A stretch of DNA of 64,000 nt, taken from Salipiger bermudensis. Its GTDB lineage: Bacteria; Pseudomonadota; Alphaproteobacteria; Rhodobacterales; Rhodobacteraceae. The notes below the pieces were generated by a model. That model saw nothing but the letters and a program-made list of their open reading frames with translations, ran no database searches and was not told the DNA's origin. Location: NCBI RefSeq assembly GCF_019801965.1, contig NZ_JAHVIA010000001.1:248001-312000 (forward strand). The letters are read 5' to 3'. A program made the position numbers and the translations under genes. Below, piece after piece: positions 47,207 through 57,100 of this stretch. The stretch's first letter is position 1. Every line of letters starts with the position of its first letter.

Positions 47207-48085
47207 ATGACCAACCGCTTGTTTCTTGGGGATTACACCTATTCCAGCTGGTCGCTGCGCGGCTGGCTGCTGTTCGAACGCTTCGGCCTGCCCGTCTCCG
47301 TCACCCGGATCAGTTTCCTCGACGGCCCGGTCGCCGATCAACTTTCCGAGATCGCCCCGGCGCGGACCGTGCCCTGCCTGCTCACCGAGGACGGCGCGCT
47401 GGTCTGGGACAGCCTCGCCATCGCCGAGGAACTGGCCAGCCGCTACCCCGATGCCGGGATCTGGCCCGCCGAACCGCGGGCCCGCGCGAGCGCCCGCAGC
47501 ATGTGCGCCGAGATGCATTCGAGCTACGGCGCGCTGCGCGAGCAGTGCCCGATGAACCTCTCGACCGCCTATCGCGGCTTCGAGCCCTCGCCCGAGACCC
47601 GCGCCGACCTCGCCCGGATCGAGGCGCTCTGGTCGCTCGCACGTGAGCGCTTCGGCGGCAACGGCCCATGGCTTTTCGGCACTTACAGCGCGGCGGACGC
47701 CTTCTTTGCCCCGGTGGCGGCGCGCATCGCGGGATACGGGCTCGCGCTCGGCAGCGAGGCGCGCGCCTATGTCGCCGCGCATTTGGCCGACCCGGCCTTC
47801 CGGCGCTGGCGCGCCATGGGGCTCGCCCGCAACGAGCACCTGCCCTGGTACGACCGCGATTACACGCCCGCCCCCTGGCCCGGCCCGGCGCCGCGTCCGG
47901 CCCGCGCCGTGCCGAGCGGCCCGTCGGAGAACGCGCTCTGCCCCTATTCCGGCGATCCGGTCACGGAATTCCTAGAAATCGATGGGCGCGTCTTCGGCTT
48001 CTGCAACGCCTTCTGCCGCGACAAGACCCTGCGCGACCCCGAGGCATGGCCCGCCTTCGCCGCGCTGCTCCAGACACGCGCTTAA
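47207..48085 (+). CDS. Glutathione S-transferase fused to a TRASH/YHS-like metal-binding tail
   Basis: A 292-residue protein. Residues 1-220 form a GST: SSWSLRGWLLFERFGLP at the N terminus, ARTVPCLLTED with the cis-Pro and WDSLAIAEELASRYP. After a Pro-rich linker (WPGPAPRPARAVPSG) comes a 45-residue tail with C245, C266 and C270 in the spacing C-x20-C-x3-C (ALCPYSGDP, FGFCNAFCRD). This is the TRASH/YHS pattern found in metallochaperone and metal-sensor domains. A metal-linked or thiol-linked role is inference. It is divergent from rpoH. Confidence 0.85.
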   Translation: MTNRLFLGDYTYSSWSLRGWLLFERFGLPVSVTRISFLDGPVADQLSEIAPARTVPCLLTEDGALVWDSLAIAEELASRYPDAGIWPAEPRARASARSMCAEMHSSYGALREQCPMNLSTAYRGFEPSPETRADLARIEALWSLARERFGGNGPWLFGTYSAADAFFAPVAARIAGYGLALGSEARAYVAAHLADPAFRRWRAMGLARNEHLPWYDRDYTPAPWPGPAPRPARAVPSGPSENALCPYSGDPVTEFLEIDGRVFGFCNAFCRDKTLRDPEAWPAFAALLQTRA

Positions 48086-48162
48086 CAGGGCCGGTCGCGC
48101 CTTAACCCTTTCCTAACCATCCGCCCCTCAGGCTCGGGCGACAGGAAAAGGGGGGGGCGCGG

Positions 48163-49677
48163 GTGATCGCACATGCCTACACGGTCGCTTTCGAAGGCGT
48201 CGAGGCGCGCACGGTCGAGGTGCAATGCGCGGTGACGGCGGGGGTGCCCGCCTTCGCCATCGTCGGCCTGCCCGACAAGGCGGTGTCGGAGGCACGCGAG
48301 CGGGTGCGGGCGGCGCTCACCGCGATGGCCATCGCGCTGCCCTCGAAGCGCATCACCGTCAATCTCTCGCCCGCCGACATGCCCAAGGAGGGCTCGCATT
48401 TCGATCTCCCCATCGCGCTCGGCCTGCTCGCGGCGCTCGAGATCCTGCCGCGTGACGAGATTGCGCGGACCATGGCGCTGGGCGAGCTGGCGCTCGACGG
48501 CACGCTGGTGGCGGTTCCGGGCGCCCTGCCCGCGGCAATGACCGCCGCCGAGGAAGAGCGCAGCCTGCTCTGCCCGCTCGGCTCCGGCCCGGAGGCAGCC
48601 TGGGTCGGCGCCTGCCGGGTGCTCGGCGCGCGAAGCCTGGCCGAGGTGGTGCGCCACTACAGCGGCGCGGCGCCCATCGCGCCGGCGGAGCCCGGCGAGT
48701 TGCCCGCCACCCCCGCCCAGCGCGACCTGCGCGACGTCAAGGGGCAGGAGCGCGCCAAGCGCGCACTCGAGATCGCCGCTGCCGGGCGCCACCACCTGAT
48801 CCTCGTCGGCACTCCCGGATCCGGCAAATCGATGCTGGCCGCGCGCATGCCGGGCATCCTGCCGCCGCTCACCGCGACCGAGGCGCTCGAGACCTCGATG
48901 ATCCACTCGCTCGCGGGGCTGCTCGACGAGGGCGGCATCTCGCGGACGCGGCCCTACCGCGCGCCGCACCACACCGCCTCGATGGCGGCAATCATCGGCG
49001 GCGGACGGCGGGCCAGCCCCGGCGAGGTCAGCCTCGCCCATAACGGCGTGCTGTTCCTCGACGAGTTTCCCGAGTTTGCCCGCACCGTGCTCGAAACCCT
49101 GCGCCAGCCGATCGAGAGCGGCGAGGTCATGGTGTCGCGCGCCAATGCTCATGTCAGCTACCCCTGCCGCTTCCTGCTGATCGCCGCCGCCAACCCCTGC
49201 CGCTGCGGCCATCTCACCGACCCGGCCCGCGCCTGTTCGCGGGCGCCGGCCTGCGGCGAGGAGTATCTCGGCCGCATCTCGGGGCCGCTGATGGACCGCT
49301 TCGACCTGCGCATCGAGGTGCCGCCAGTGGCGTTCACCGATCTCGACCTGCCCGCCTCCGGCGACAGCTCCGCCACCGTCGCCGCGCGGGTCGCTGCGGC
49401 GCGCTCGCGGCAGGCCGAGCGCTTCGTCGGGCATCCAGGGCTGCGCACCAATGCCGATGCCGAAGGGCAGCGCCTCGAGGAGATCGCCGAACCGGACCCC
49501 GAGAGCCGCGAGCTTCTTCTCCGCGCCGCCGACCGCTTCGGTCTCTCGGCGCGCGGCTATCACCGCATCCTGCGGGTGGCGCGCACCATCGCCGATCTCG
49601 CCGGCGACGATGCGCTGCGTCGCCCGCATGTAGCCGAGGCGCTGAGCTACCGGCTGGTCGCCGCGAGGCAGGACTGA
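48163..49677 (+). CDS. comM: YifB/ComM-family Mg-chelatase-like ATPase
   Basis: A 504-residue AAA+ protein of the YifB/ComM family. ComM is a hexameric branch-migration helicase used in natural transformation of several bacteria. The N-terminal ChlI-like domain (GVPAFAIVGLPDKAVSEARERV) precedes Walker A (GTPGSGKSMLAARM) and Walker B (VLFLDEFPEF). The cysteine cluster NPCRCGHLTDPARACSRAPAC and the C-terminal ATPase lid follow. The start is GTG 48163. Its 3' end overlaps the convergent esterase gene by 31 bases. Confidence 0.94.
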   Translation: MIAHAYTVAFEGVEARTVEVQCAVTAGVPAFAIVGLPDKAVSEARERVRAALTAMAIALPSKRITVNLSPADMPKEGSHFDLPIALGLLAALEILPRDEIARTMALGELALDGTLVAVPGALPAAMTAAEEERSLLCPLGSGPEAAWVGACRVLGARSLAEVVRHYSGAAPIAPAEPGELPATPAQRDLRDVKGQERAKRALEIAAAGRHHLILVGTPGSGKSMLAARMPGILPPLTATEALETSMIHSLAGLLDEGGISRTRPYRAPHHTASMAAIIGGGRRASPGEVSLAHNGVLFLDEFPEFARTVLETLRQPIESGEVMVSRANAHVSYPCRFLLIAAANPCRCGHLTDPARACSRAPACGEEYLGRISGPLMDRFDLRIEVPPVAFTDLDLPASGDSSATVAARVAAARSRQAERFVGHPGLRTNADAEGQRLEEIAEPDPESRELLLRAADRFGLSARGYHRILRVARTIADLAGDDALRRPHVAEALSYRLVAARQD

Positions 49678-50546
49678 GCGAAGCGCGCCGCGAGGCGCAG
49701 GGTCTGGCGCGCCTCGGGGATCCAGCCGTCGAAGACCGGCCAGGCATGCGGCGCGTCGGGCTCCTCGTGCAGCGTGACCGCGCCGCCCTCGGCGCGCAGC
49801 CGGGCCGCCATGTTGCGCGCGTCATCGGCGAGGATCTCGGTGCCGGAATGGCAGATCAGCACCGGCGGGCAGCCGGGAAAGGCGCCGTAGAGGGGCGAGA
49901 TGCGCGGATCATGCGGGTCGGTGCCGCCGAGCACGATCTCGCAGAGCTCCGCGATGCGGGCGACCGGCAGGAAGCGATCCCGCCCGGCATTCGCCCGCAG
50001 GCTCGCGCCGGTCATGGCGAGGTCGGTCCAGGGCGAGAAGGCGATGACACCGGCGGGCGGCGTGCCCTCGGTGCAGAGCCGCGCCAGCAGCGCCAGCGCC
50101 AGCCCGCCGCCGGCGGAGTCCCCCGCCAGCAGGATGCGCTCCGGCGCGTAGCCCAGCGCCAGGCAGCGGCGCCAGGCCGCGAGGGCGGCATCGAAGGCGG
50201 CGGGCACGGGGGCGTCCTGGGCGAGCGGATAGTCCGGCGCGCAGGCTTCGATGCGGGACAGTTTCGAGAGCCGCGCGATCAGGCCCTGGTGGGTGGCGGG
50301 GCTGCCGGAGATGTAGCCGCCGCCATGGAAGTAAAGGATCATCCTGCCCGGCGCGCAGGGGCCGGCGCTGATCCAGTGCAGCCCGCCCGGTCGTTCGATC
50401 CGGCGCAGGTAGTGCGGCTGGCGCAGGGCCAGCGCCCCGAGGCGGCGAAAGTCGCGCTCCGCCGCGCCCGGCCCCGAGGTCCGCGCCAGCCGCGGCTTGA
50501 CCGCGACGCGCAGGACGAGGTTGAGCGCGGCGAGCCGCCGGCTCAT
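49647..50546 (-). CDS. Alpha/beta hydrolase (hormone-sensitive-lipase family esterase)
   Basis: A 299-residue esterase/lipase-like protein. The oxyanion-hole motif HGGG ([16 protein letters not shown]), nucleophile elbow GDSAGGG (Ser), acid region and the His in [11 protein letters not shown] are all visible, giving a complete triad of the HSL family. Substrate is unknown. Its ATG overlaps the gshB stop by three bases (ATGA), so it is translated with glutathione synthetase, an unusual pairing. The 3' end overlaps the convergent comM gene. Confidence 0.92.
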   Translation of the reverse strand: MSRRLAALNLVLRVAVKPRLARTSGPGAAERDFRRLGALALRQPHYLRRIERPGGLHWISAGPCAPGRMILYFHGGGYISGSPATHQGLIARLSKLSRIEACAPDYPLAQDAPVPAAFDAALAAWRRCLALGYAPERILLAGDSAGGGLALALLARLCTEGTPPAGVIAFSPWTDLAMTGASLRANAGRDRFLPVARIAELCEIVLGGTDPHDPRISPLYGAFPGCPPVLICHSGTEILADDARNMAARLRAEGGAVTLHEEPDAPHAWPVFDGWIPEARQTLRLAARFAQSCLAATSR

Positions 50547-51478
50547 CCCCGCTTGGCTTCGATCGCCTGCCAGATCTTCTCGGCGACGTTGACGCCGTCG
50601 AAGCGCTCGAGCTCCTGGATGCCGGTCGGCGAGGTCACGTTGATCTCGGTCAGCCAGTCGCCGATCACGTCGATGCCGACGAAGACCTGCCCCTTCTCGC
50701 GCAGCACCGGACCGATCTTGGCGCAGATCTCGCGGTCGCGCTCGGTCAGCTCGACCTTCTCGGGGCGGCCGCCCACATGCATGTTGGAGCGCACCTCGTT
50801 GGCTGCCGGCACGCGGTTGATCGCGCCCACCGGCTCGCCGTCGACGAGGATCACCCGCTTGTCGCCCTTGGTCACCGCCGGGAGGTATTTCTGCACGATC
50901 AACGGCTCACGCGAGAAGCCGGTGAAGAGCTCGTAGAGCGAGCTGAGATTGCGGTCGTTCTCGTCGAGGCGGAACACGCCGGCACCGCCATTGCCGTAGA
51001 GCGGCTTGAGGATGATGTCGCCATGCTTGGCCTTGAACTCGCGGATGGTCTCGAGATCGCGGGCGATGGTGGTGGGCGGCGTCAGCTCGGGGAAGTTCAG
51101 CACCAGCAGCTTTTCCGGCGAGTTGCGCACCCAGAACGGATCGTTGACCACCAGCGTGCCGGGCATCAGCCGCTCGAGCAGGTGGGTGGTGGTAATGTAA
51201 TGCATGTCGAAGGGCGGGTCCTGCCGCAGCCAGACCACGTCGACCTCGGATAGGTCGATCAGCTGCAGCGGCCCGAGCTCGGCATGATCGCCCTGCACGC
51301 GCTGCACCTTGAGCGTGCGCGCCCGCGCCATGATCCGGCCTTCCTGGAAGGAGAGGTGATCGGGCAGGTAGTAATACAGCTCGTGCCCGCGCGCCTGCGC
51401 TTCCTCGGCCAGTCGAAACGTGCTGTCTGCGTTGATGTCGATCGGACCGATCGGGTCCATCTGAAAGGCGATTTTCAT
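50543..51478 (-). CDS. gshB: Glutathione synthetase
   Basis: Joins gamma-glutamylcysteine and glycine using ATP. It is 311 residues. The N-terminal segment [37 protein letters not shown], the ATP-grasp region [19 protein letters not shown] and the C-terminal [21 protein letters not shown] are characteristic of bacterial GshB. ATG 51476-51478 has GGGAGA upstream. It supplies the thiol for the two GSTs in this window, though they are not in its operon. Confidence 0.97.
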   Translation of the reverse strand: MKIAFQMDPIGPIDINADSTFRLAEEAQARGHELYYYLPDHLSFQEGRIMARARTLKVQRVQGDHAELGPLQLIDLSEVDVVWLRQDPPFDMHYITTTHLLERLMPGTLVVNDPFWVRNSPEKLLVLNFPELTPPTTIARDLETIREFKAKHGDIILKPLYGNGGAGVFRLDENDRNLSSLYELFTGFSREPLIVQKYLPAVTKGDKRVILVDGEPVGAINRVPAANEVRSNMHVGGRPEKVELTERDREICAKIGPVLREKGQVFVGIDVIGDWLTEINVTSPTGIQELERFDGVNVAEKIWQAIEAKRG

Positions 51479-51540
51479 GGGCTCTCCCGCTCTGGCTTTC
51501 GCCATACATGGCCCACAGACCGGGGACTGGCAATGCCCCC

Positions 51541-51996
51541 TCAGGGGCCAAGCGCGTTCTCCATCACCCGGATCATGCCCTGCTCGTTCATCAGCGCCAC
51601 GTCGAAACGCATCTCGGTGAGCGAGCCCAACGGCTGGGTTCCGGCGAATTCCTCACCGGCCCGGAGCAGGCGCGCGATCTGCCGGGAGGACAGGCGCTGC
51701 AAGGCGCGATCGAAGCTGCGGCTCTTCTTCACCTCGACGAAGATCAGCCCCGCGCCATCGTGCAGGATCAGATCGATCTCGCCGCAGCGGCCACGCCAGC
51801 GCCGCCGCGCTACCCGGTAGCCGCGGCGCTCGTAATCCTGCGCCACGCGGGCCTCGGCGGAGAGCCCGGCGCGATGGCCCAGCGCCCCGCGCTCGACGCG
51901 GGCGCGGCGCCCGTCTTCATGTGCCTGCTCACGCGACGGCGCGGCAGGCGCAGGATTGCGGAAATCGAAACTGAGCTGCTGGCCCATCATCGACAT
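51541..51996 (-). CDS. yraN: YraN family (UPF0102) protein
   Basis: A 151-residue protein with a predicted endonuclease-like fold. The YraN core [19 protein letters not shown] then [21 protein letters not shown] gives the E, D and E-x-K pattern of restriction-like nucleases. The N-terminal 40 residues are a charged extension. Function is not established. It lies between gshB and rsmI on the same strand; YraN commonly adjoins rsmI and the penicillin-binding-protein activator gene. Confidence 0.93.
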   Translation of the reverse strand: MSMMGQQLSFDFRNPAPAAPSREQAHEDGRRARVERGALGHRAGLSAEARVAQDYERRGYRVARRRWRGRCGEIDLILHDGAGLIFVEVKKSRSFDRALQRLSSRQIARLLRAGEEFAGTQPLGSLTEMRFDVALMNEQGMIRVMENALGP

Positions 51997-52015
51997 GGGA
52001 GCCCCTTTCCGGGGA

Positions 52016-52891
52016 TCACTCCCCGCCTTCGGCCCGCTCCTTCGCCAGCGCCATGGCGCGCTGATAGACCGGGCGCCGTTTCACGCCATACATGCCCGAG
52101 ACCGCATCGGCGGCATCGCGCACCGACATCGTCAGCAGCGCCTCGGTCAGGGAGCGGTCTAGGTCGGAATCGCTAACATCCTCTGAATCGCTTTTGCCGA
52201 TCAGCACCACGATCTCGCCCTTGGGCGTTGCCTCCGCGTAGTGCTCGGCGAGCTCGGAGAGGCTGCCCTCGCGGCATTCCTCGAAGCGCTTGGTGAGCTC
52301 GCGGCAGACCGCGGCCGGACGGTCCGGTCCGAGCGCCGCCGCCGCATCCGCCAGCATCGCGCCCACGCGCTTGGGCGACTCGTAGAAGGCCAGCGTCGCC
52401 GGCACGGTGCGCAGCTCCTCGAGCGCCTTGCGGCGCGCGCCCGAGGCATTGGGCAGGAAGCCCCCGAACAGGAACCGGTCGGTCGGCAGGCCGGCGATGG
52501 TCAGCGCCGCGATCACCGCGGAGGCGCCCGGTGCCGTGGTCACCGGCAGGCCCTCCTCGCGGGCCGCGCGCACCAGGTCGAACCCCGGGTCGGAGATCAT
52601 CGGCGTGCCGGCCTCGGAGGCGTAGGCCACCGAGCGGCCCTCGGCCAGCGCCTCGAGCAGCTTCGGGCGCATCCTGGCGCCGTTGTGATCGTGGTAGGCG
52701 AGCACCGTGCGATCGCCCAGCGCCACGCCGTGGATCTCGAGCAGGCGGCGCAGGCTGCGGGTGTCCTCGGCGGCCAGCACATCGGCCTCACGCAGAATGT
52801 CGAGCGCCCGCAACGTGATGTCGCGCGCGTTGCCGATCGGGACCGCCACCATGTACAGCCCCGGCGCCAATCCGCGCCTTTCCGGATTCAT
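52016..52891 (-). CDS. rsmI: 16S rRNA (cytidine-1402-2'-O)-methyltransferase
   Basis: A 291-residue AdoMet-dependent enzyme of the tetrapyrrole-methylase fold that modifies C1402 in the ribosomal P site. Conserved segments are GLYMVAVPIGNARDITLRALDIL, AEDTRSLRRLLEIHG, YASEAGTPMISDPGFDLV and FYESPKRVGAMLAD. ATG 52889-52891 puts AAGGGG at a usable distance; ATG 52901-52903 would place it against the start codon. It is divergent from the penicillin-binding-protein activator gene by 88 bases. Confidence 0.95.
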   Translation of the reverse strand: MNPERRGLAPGLYMVAVPIGNARDITLRALDILREADVLAAEDTRSLRRLLEIHGVALGDRTVLAYHDHNGARMRPKLLEALAEGRSVAYASEAGTPMISDPGFDLVRAAREEGLPVTTAPGASAVIAALTIAGLPTDRFLFGGFLPNASGARRKALEELRTVPATLAFYESPKRVGAMLADAAAALGPDRPAAVCRELTKRFEECREGSLSELAEHYAEATPKGEIVVLIGKSDSEDVSDSDLDRSLTEALLTMSVRDAADAVSGMYGVKRRPVYQRAMALAKERAEGGE

Positions 52892-52979
52892 TTCTGGACC
52901 CATCCCCTTGCTGGACTATGATCCCTCGTAAACCCACGCGGGCTTCAACCCGCGCTAATGATCGAGGGAGTTCACCACC

Positions 52980-54170
52980 ATGTTCGCCGTTTTGTCCCGC
53001 GCCCGCAAGGCGCTCTGCACCGCTGCCGTCGTGGCGGGCGCAGGCCTCGTCACCGCCTGCGACGTCTCCACGATGACCGATCTCGGGGCATCGAATAGCG
53101 GCGGCCCGCGAATCAACCCCAACGAGAGCGTGCGCGTCGCGCTGCTGGTCCCGCAGAGCGATTCCGGCGCCGCCAGCATCGCCCGCGACCTCGAGAATGC
53201 CGCCCGGCTCGCCATCGCCGATCTCGACGGGGTCAATATCGACCTCGCGGTCTATGACACCGCCGGCTCCGGCGCCACCGCCGCGGCGCAGGCCCAGCGC
53301 GCGGTCGACGAGGGCGCCAAGATCATCCTCGGCCCGCTGCGTGGCGAGGTCGCCGTCGAGGCCAGCAAGGTGGTCGCCGACGAGGGCGTCAACGTGCTGT
53401 CTTTCTCGAACAACCCCTCGATCGCGGGCGGCAACCTCTTCGTGCTCGGACCGACCTTCGAGAACACAGCCGACCGGCTGATGCAATATGGTCGCCGCAA
53501 TGGCCTGTCGAGCATCGCGATCCTGCATTCCGAGGACGTTCCGGGCCAGTTCGGTCGCAACGCCATCCAGCAGGCCGCCTCGCAGAACGGTGTGCGCGTC
53601 GCCACCGTCCAGCCCTACCCGCTCAGCGTCGAGGGCGTGACCAGCACCGCGCAGTCGATGGGCGACATCGCCCGCAACTCGGGGGCGGACTCGGTCTTCA
53701 TCACCACCGATGCCACCAACGCCGCCATGCCGCTGCTGCTGCAGGTGATGCCCGAGAACGGCTTGAGCCCGTCGGAATTCCAGTATGTCGGCCTGACCCG
53801 CTGGGACGTGAAGCCCGAACTCTTCGCCTATCCGGGTGCCAACGGCGCCTGGTTCGCCCTGCCGAACCAGAATATGCAGCGCAGTTTCACCGCCCGCTAC
53901 AGCGCCGCCTATGGCGAGAACCCGCACCCGCTGGCCGGCCTCGCCTTTGACGGCATCGCCGCCATCGGCGCGCTGGTGAAACAGGGCCGCGGCGACGCCC
54001 TGACCGGCCGCGCGCTGACGCAATCCGCTGGTTTCCAAGGCACGGGCGGTGTATTCCGCCTGAAAAGCGATGGCACCAACGAGCGTGGGCTCGCCGTCGC
54101 GACCGTGCGCAACAACCAGATGGTGATCCTTGACCCTGCCCCCTCCAGCTTCTCCGGCGCAGGTTTCTGA
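52980..54170 (+). CDS. Penicillin-binding protein activator (LpoA-like lipoprotein)
   Basis: A 396-residue lipoprotein (lipobox LVTAC, Cys27) with a periplasmic-binding-protein type I fold. VRVALLVPQSDSGAASIARDLENAARLAI opens the domain and IILGPLRGEVAVEASKVVADEG and GAWFALPNQ-type segments follow. In E. coli LpoA activates PBP1A from the outer membrane using an additional N-terminal TPR domain, which is missing here, as is usual in alphaproteobacteria. The yraN-rsmI neighbourhood supports the assignment. Partner synthase is not in the window. Confidence 0.88.
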   Translation: MFAVLSRARKALCTAAVVAGAGLVTACDVSTMTDLGASNSGGPRINPNESVRVALLVPQSDSGAASIARDLENAARLAIADLDGVNIDLAVYDTAGSGATAAAQAQRAVDEGAKIILGPLRGEVAVEASKVVADEGVNVLSFSNNPSIAGGNLFVLGPTFENTADRLMQYGRRNGLSSIAILHSEDVPGQFGRNAIQQAASQNGVRVATVQPYPLSVEGVTSTAQSMGDIARNSGADSVFITTDATNAAMPLLLQVMPENGLSPSEFQYVGLTRWDVKPELFAYPGANGAWFALPNQNMQRSFTARYSAAYGENPHPLAGLAFDGIAAIGALVKQGRGDALTGRALTQSAGFQGTGGVFRLKSDGTNERGLAVATVRNNQMVILDPAPSSFSGAGF

Positions 54171-54177
54171 AGACCTC

Positions 54178-56937
54178 ATGCAAGCCCCGATGCCGGACGA
54201 CCTGATCGCCCCGGCATCGGAGATCTTCGACCTTCCCGCCCTCCGCGCCGAACTCTTCACCAAGGTCGCGGAGGCCGAAACCGAGGCCCAGGTGCGCGCC
54301 ATCGCGGTCAAGCTCCTGTCCGCCGCGCGCGACCAGGGCCGCGCGGTCATCGCGCAGGCCTTCGCCGCCAATCCCCGTGCCGCCTTCCCGACCACCGAGG
54401 CCTATGCCTGGCTGACCGACGGCATCGTCCGGCTGGTCTTCGAGCTGGCGACGATCCGGCTGCATCCGCTCAATGCGCCGACCGAGGGCGAACGCCTGAC
54501 GGTGATGGCGGTGGGCGGCTATGGCCGCGGCGAGATGGCACCGGATTCCGATGTCGACCTGCTGTTCCTGACGCCCTGGAAGATCACCCCCTGGGCCGAG
54601 AGCGTCATCGAGTCGATGCTCTACATCCTCTGGGACCTGAAGCTGAAGGTCGGCCATGCCTCGCGCACGGTGAAGGACTGCATCCGTCTCGGCGGCGAGG
54701 ATTTCACCATCCGCACCGCGATGCTCGAGACCCGCTTCATCATCGGCCACGAGCCCTTGGCGCGCGAGCTCGAGAGCCGGCTCTGGGAAGACCTCTTCAA
54801 GGGCTCCGAGCGCGCCTTCGTAGCCGCCAAGCTCGAGGAACGCGACACCCGTCACCGCAAGCAGGGCCTGCGCTACGTGGTCGAGCCCAACGTCAAGGAA
54901 GGCAAGGGCGGGCTGCGCGACCTGCAGTCTCTCTACTGGATCACCAAGTACATCCACCACACCGACGATGCCGAGGAACTGGTGCGCATCGGCGTGTTCC
55001 GGCGCGAGGAGTACAACCTCTTCATGCGCGCCGAGGAGTTTCTCTGGGCGGTGCGCTGCCACCTGCATCTCGCCGCCGGGCGCGCTGTCGAGCAGCTCAC
55101 CTTCGACATGCAGGTCGAGGTCGCCGACCGCATGGGCTATGTCGATCGCGGCGGGCGCCGCGCCGTCGAGTGGTTCATGCAGGATTACTTCCGCCACGCC
55201 ACCGCGGTGGGCGACCTGACGCGGATCTTCCTGACCGCGCTCGAATCCGAGCATCAGAAGGATGCCCCGCTGCTGCTGCGCATGTTCAAGCGCGGTCCGC
55301 AGGTCAAGGATGGCTATGCGGTGGTCAACAACCGCCTCGCCATCGCCGATGACGAGGCCTTCCTCGCCGACAAGCTCAACCTGCTGCGCTATTTCGAGGA
55401 GGGGCTGCGCACCGGCCTGCTGCTGCACCCGCACGGCATGCGGCTGATCAAGGCCAACCTGCACCTGATCGACGACGAGCTGCGCGCCGACAAGGAGGCG
55501 CGGCGGCTGTTCCTCGACCTGCTGCTGAAGCACGGCAACCCGGAGCGTTCGCTGCGGCGGATGAACGAGCTGGGCGTGATTGGCGCCTTCATCCCCGAGT
55601 TCGAGCCCATCGTGGCGATGATGCAGTTCAACATGTATCACGCCTACACGGTCGACGAGCACACCATCCAGTGCATCGCGAACCTCAGCGAAATCGAGCA
55701 TGGCGACCTTGTCGAGGAGTTGCCGGTCGCCTCGACGATCCTGAAGGAAGGCGTCAACCGCAAGGTGCTCTACGTGGCGCTGCTGCTGCACGATATCGGC
55801 AAGGGCCGCGACGAGGATCACTCGGTGGTCGGCGCCCGCATCGCCCGCAAGGTGGCGCCGCGGCTGGGGCTGACCAAGGCGGAATGCGCCACGGTCGAAT
55901 GGCTGGTGCGCTATCACCTGCTGATGTCGGACATGGCGCAGAAGCGCGACATCGCCGATCCGCGAACGGTGCGCGACTTCGCCAAGGCGGTGCAGACCAA
56001 GGAGCGGCTCGACCTGCTCACCGTGCTGACGGTCTGCGACATCCGCGGCGTCGGGCCGGGCGTCTGGAACAACTGGAAGGCAGCGCTGCTGCGCGCGCTC
56101 TACCGGCAGACCCGGCGGGCGCTCGAGGACGGAATGGAGGCGCTCAATCGCGAGAACCGCGGCGCCGAGGCCAAGAAGGCCCTGCGCGAGGAGCTGGCCG
56201 ACTGGGATGCCAAGGACCTGCGAGCCGAGACCTCGCGGCATTACGATCCCTACTGGCAGGGGCTGCATGTCACCGCCCACGCGGTGTTTGCCCGGCTGCT
56301 GCGCGATATCGGCGATACCGAGATCCGCATCGACATCCATCCCGACGAGGATCGCGACGCGACGCGGGTCTGCTTTGCGCTGGCCGATCACCCGGGGATC
56401 TTCGCCCGGCTCGCGGGCGCGCTATCGCTGGTGGGCGCCAACGTGGTCGACGCGCGCACCTTCACCTCCAAGGACGGCTACGCCACGGCGGCGTTCTGGA
56501 TCCAGGATGCCGAGGGCTCGCCCTACGAGGAAAGCCGCATCCCGCGCCTGCGCGACACCATCCGCAAGACGCTGATGGGCGAGGTCAAGCCGCGCGAGGC
56601 GATCCTGTCGCGCGGCAAGCTCAAGAAGCGCGAGAAGGCATTCAACGTGCCGACCTCCATCGCCTTCGACAACGAGGGCTCGGAGATCTACACCATCATC
56701 GAGGTCGACACCCGCGACCGCCCCGGCCTGCTCTACGATCTGGCGCGGACGCTTTCGGAGAGCAATGTCTACATCTCCTCGGCGGTGATCGCGACCTATG
56801 GCGAGCAGGTGGTCGACACGTTCTACGTCAAGGACATGTTCGGGCTGAAGTTCTACACGCCCTCGAAGCAGAAGACCCTCGAGCGCCGCCTGCGCGCGGC
56901 GATCGAGGACGGCGCGGCGCGGATCGCCGGGAACTGA
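54178..56937 (+). CDS. glnD: Bifunctional uridylyltransferase/uridylyl-removing enzyme
   Basis: The nitrogen sensor that uridylylates or deuridylylates PII proteins. It is 919 residues. The nucleotidyltransferase motif GGYGRGEMAPDSDVDLLFL is near residue 115-135, followed by the GlnD helical domain. The HD domain that removes UMP has LLLHDIGKGRDEDHSVVGA. Two C-terminal ACT domains (TRVCFALADHPGIFARLAG and IIEVDTRDRPGLLYDLAR) sense glutamine. ATG 54178 follows the previous stop; an in-frame TTG at 54130 would overlap that gene. Confidence 0.96.
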   Translation: MQAPMPDDLIAPASEIFDLPALRAELFTKVAEAETEAQVRAIAVKLLSAARDQGRAVIAQAFAANPRAAFPTTEAYAWLTDGIVRLVFELATIRLHPLNAPTEGERLTVMAVGGYGRGEMAPDSDVDLLFLTPWKITPWAESVIESMLYILWDLKLKVGHASRTVKDCIRLGGEDFTIRTAMLETRFIIGHEPLARELESRLWEDLFKGSERAFVAAKLEERDTRHRKQGLRYVVEPNVKEGKGGLRDLQSLYWITKYIHHTDDAEELVRIGVFRREEYNLFMRAEEFLWAVRCHLHLAAGRAVEQLTFDMQVEVADRMGYVDRGGRRAVEWFMQDYFRHATAVGDLTRIFLTALESEHQKDAPLLLRMFKRGPQVKDGYAVVNNRLAIADDEAFLADKLNLLRYFEEGLRTGLLLHPHGMRLIKANLHLIDDELRADKEARRLFLDLLLKHGNPERSLRRMNELGVIGAFIPEFEPIVAMMQFNMYHAYTVDEHTIQCIANLSEIEHGDLVEELPVASTILKEGVNRKVLYVALLLHDIGKGRDEDHSVVGARIARKVAPRLGLTKAECATVEWLVRYHLLMSDMAQKRDIADPRTVRDFAKAVQTKERLDLLTVLTVCDIRGVGPGVWNNWKAALLRALYRQTRRALEDGMEALNRENRGAEAKKALREELADWDAKDLRAETSRHYDPYWQGLHVTAHAVFARLLRDIGDTEIRIDIHPDEDRDATRVCFALADHPGIFARLAGALSLVGANVVDARTFTSKDGYATAAFWIQDAEGSPYEESRIPRLRDTIRKTLMGEVKPREAILSRGKLKKREKAFNVPTSIAFDNEGSEIYTIIEVDTRDRPGLLYDLARTLSESNVYISSAVIATYGEQVVDTFYVKDMFGLKFYTPSKQKTLERRLRAAIEDGAARIAGN

Positions 56938-56942
56938 CCCCG

Positions 56943-56977
56943 GCGGGGAGGAAAATTCTGCGAATTTTCCTCCCCGC
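56943..56977. repeat. Long perfect hairpin after glnD (GAAAATTC/GAATTTTC type)
   Basis: A 16-bp perfect stem with a three-base TGC loop: GC-rich outer arms around the core GGAAAATTC-TGC-GAATTTTCC. It begins six bases after the glnD stop. The same core recurs at 57081-57100 and 63425-63447. It can act as a transcript-end hairpin and is a candidate REP-like element. Confidence 0.8.
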
Positions 56978-57080
56978 CCGCGCAGCGCTTTGACGCCCGC
57001 CCAGCGTGTTGACGCCGGCGCAGCGCCCGGACGCGCGCGGGTCCCGACCGCAGGTGCCGCTCAGGTTGCGGCGCGCACAA

Positions 57081-57100
57081 GAAAATTCGCACGAATTTTC
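57081..57100. repeat. GAAAATTCG-CA-CGAATTTTC palindrome
   Basis: A 9-bp inverted repeat with a two-base centre, sharing the core of the elements at 56943-56977 and 63425-63447. Confidence 0.7.

Noticed and set aside
53887-56391. 834-codon minus-strand open frame
   Set aside because: Antisense to glnD and the penicillin-binding-protein activator gene, with no family-like motifs.
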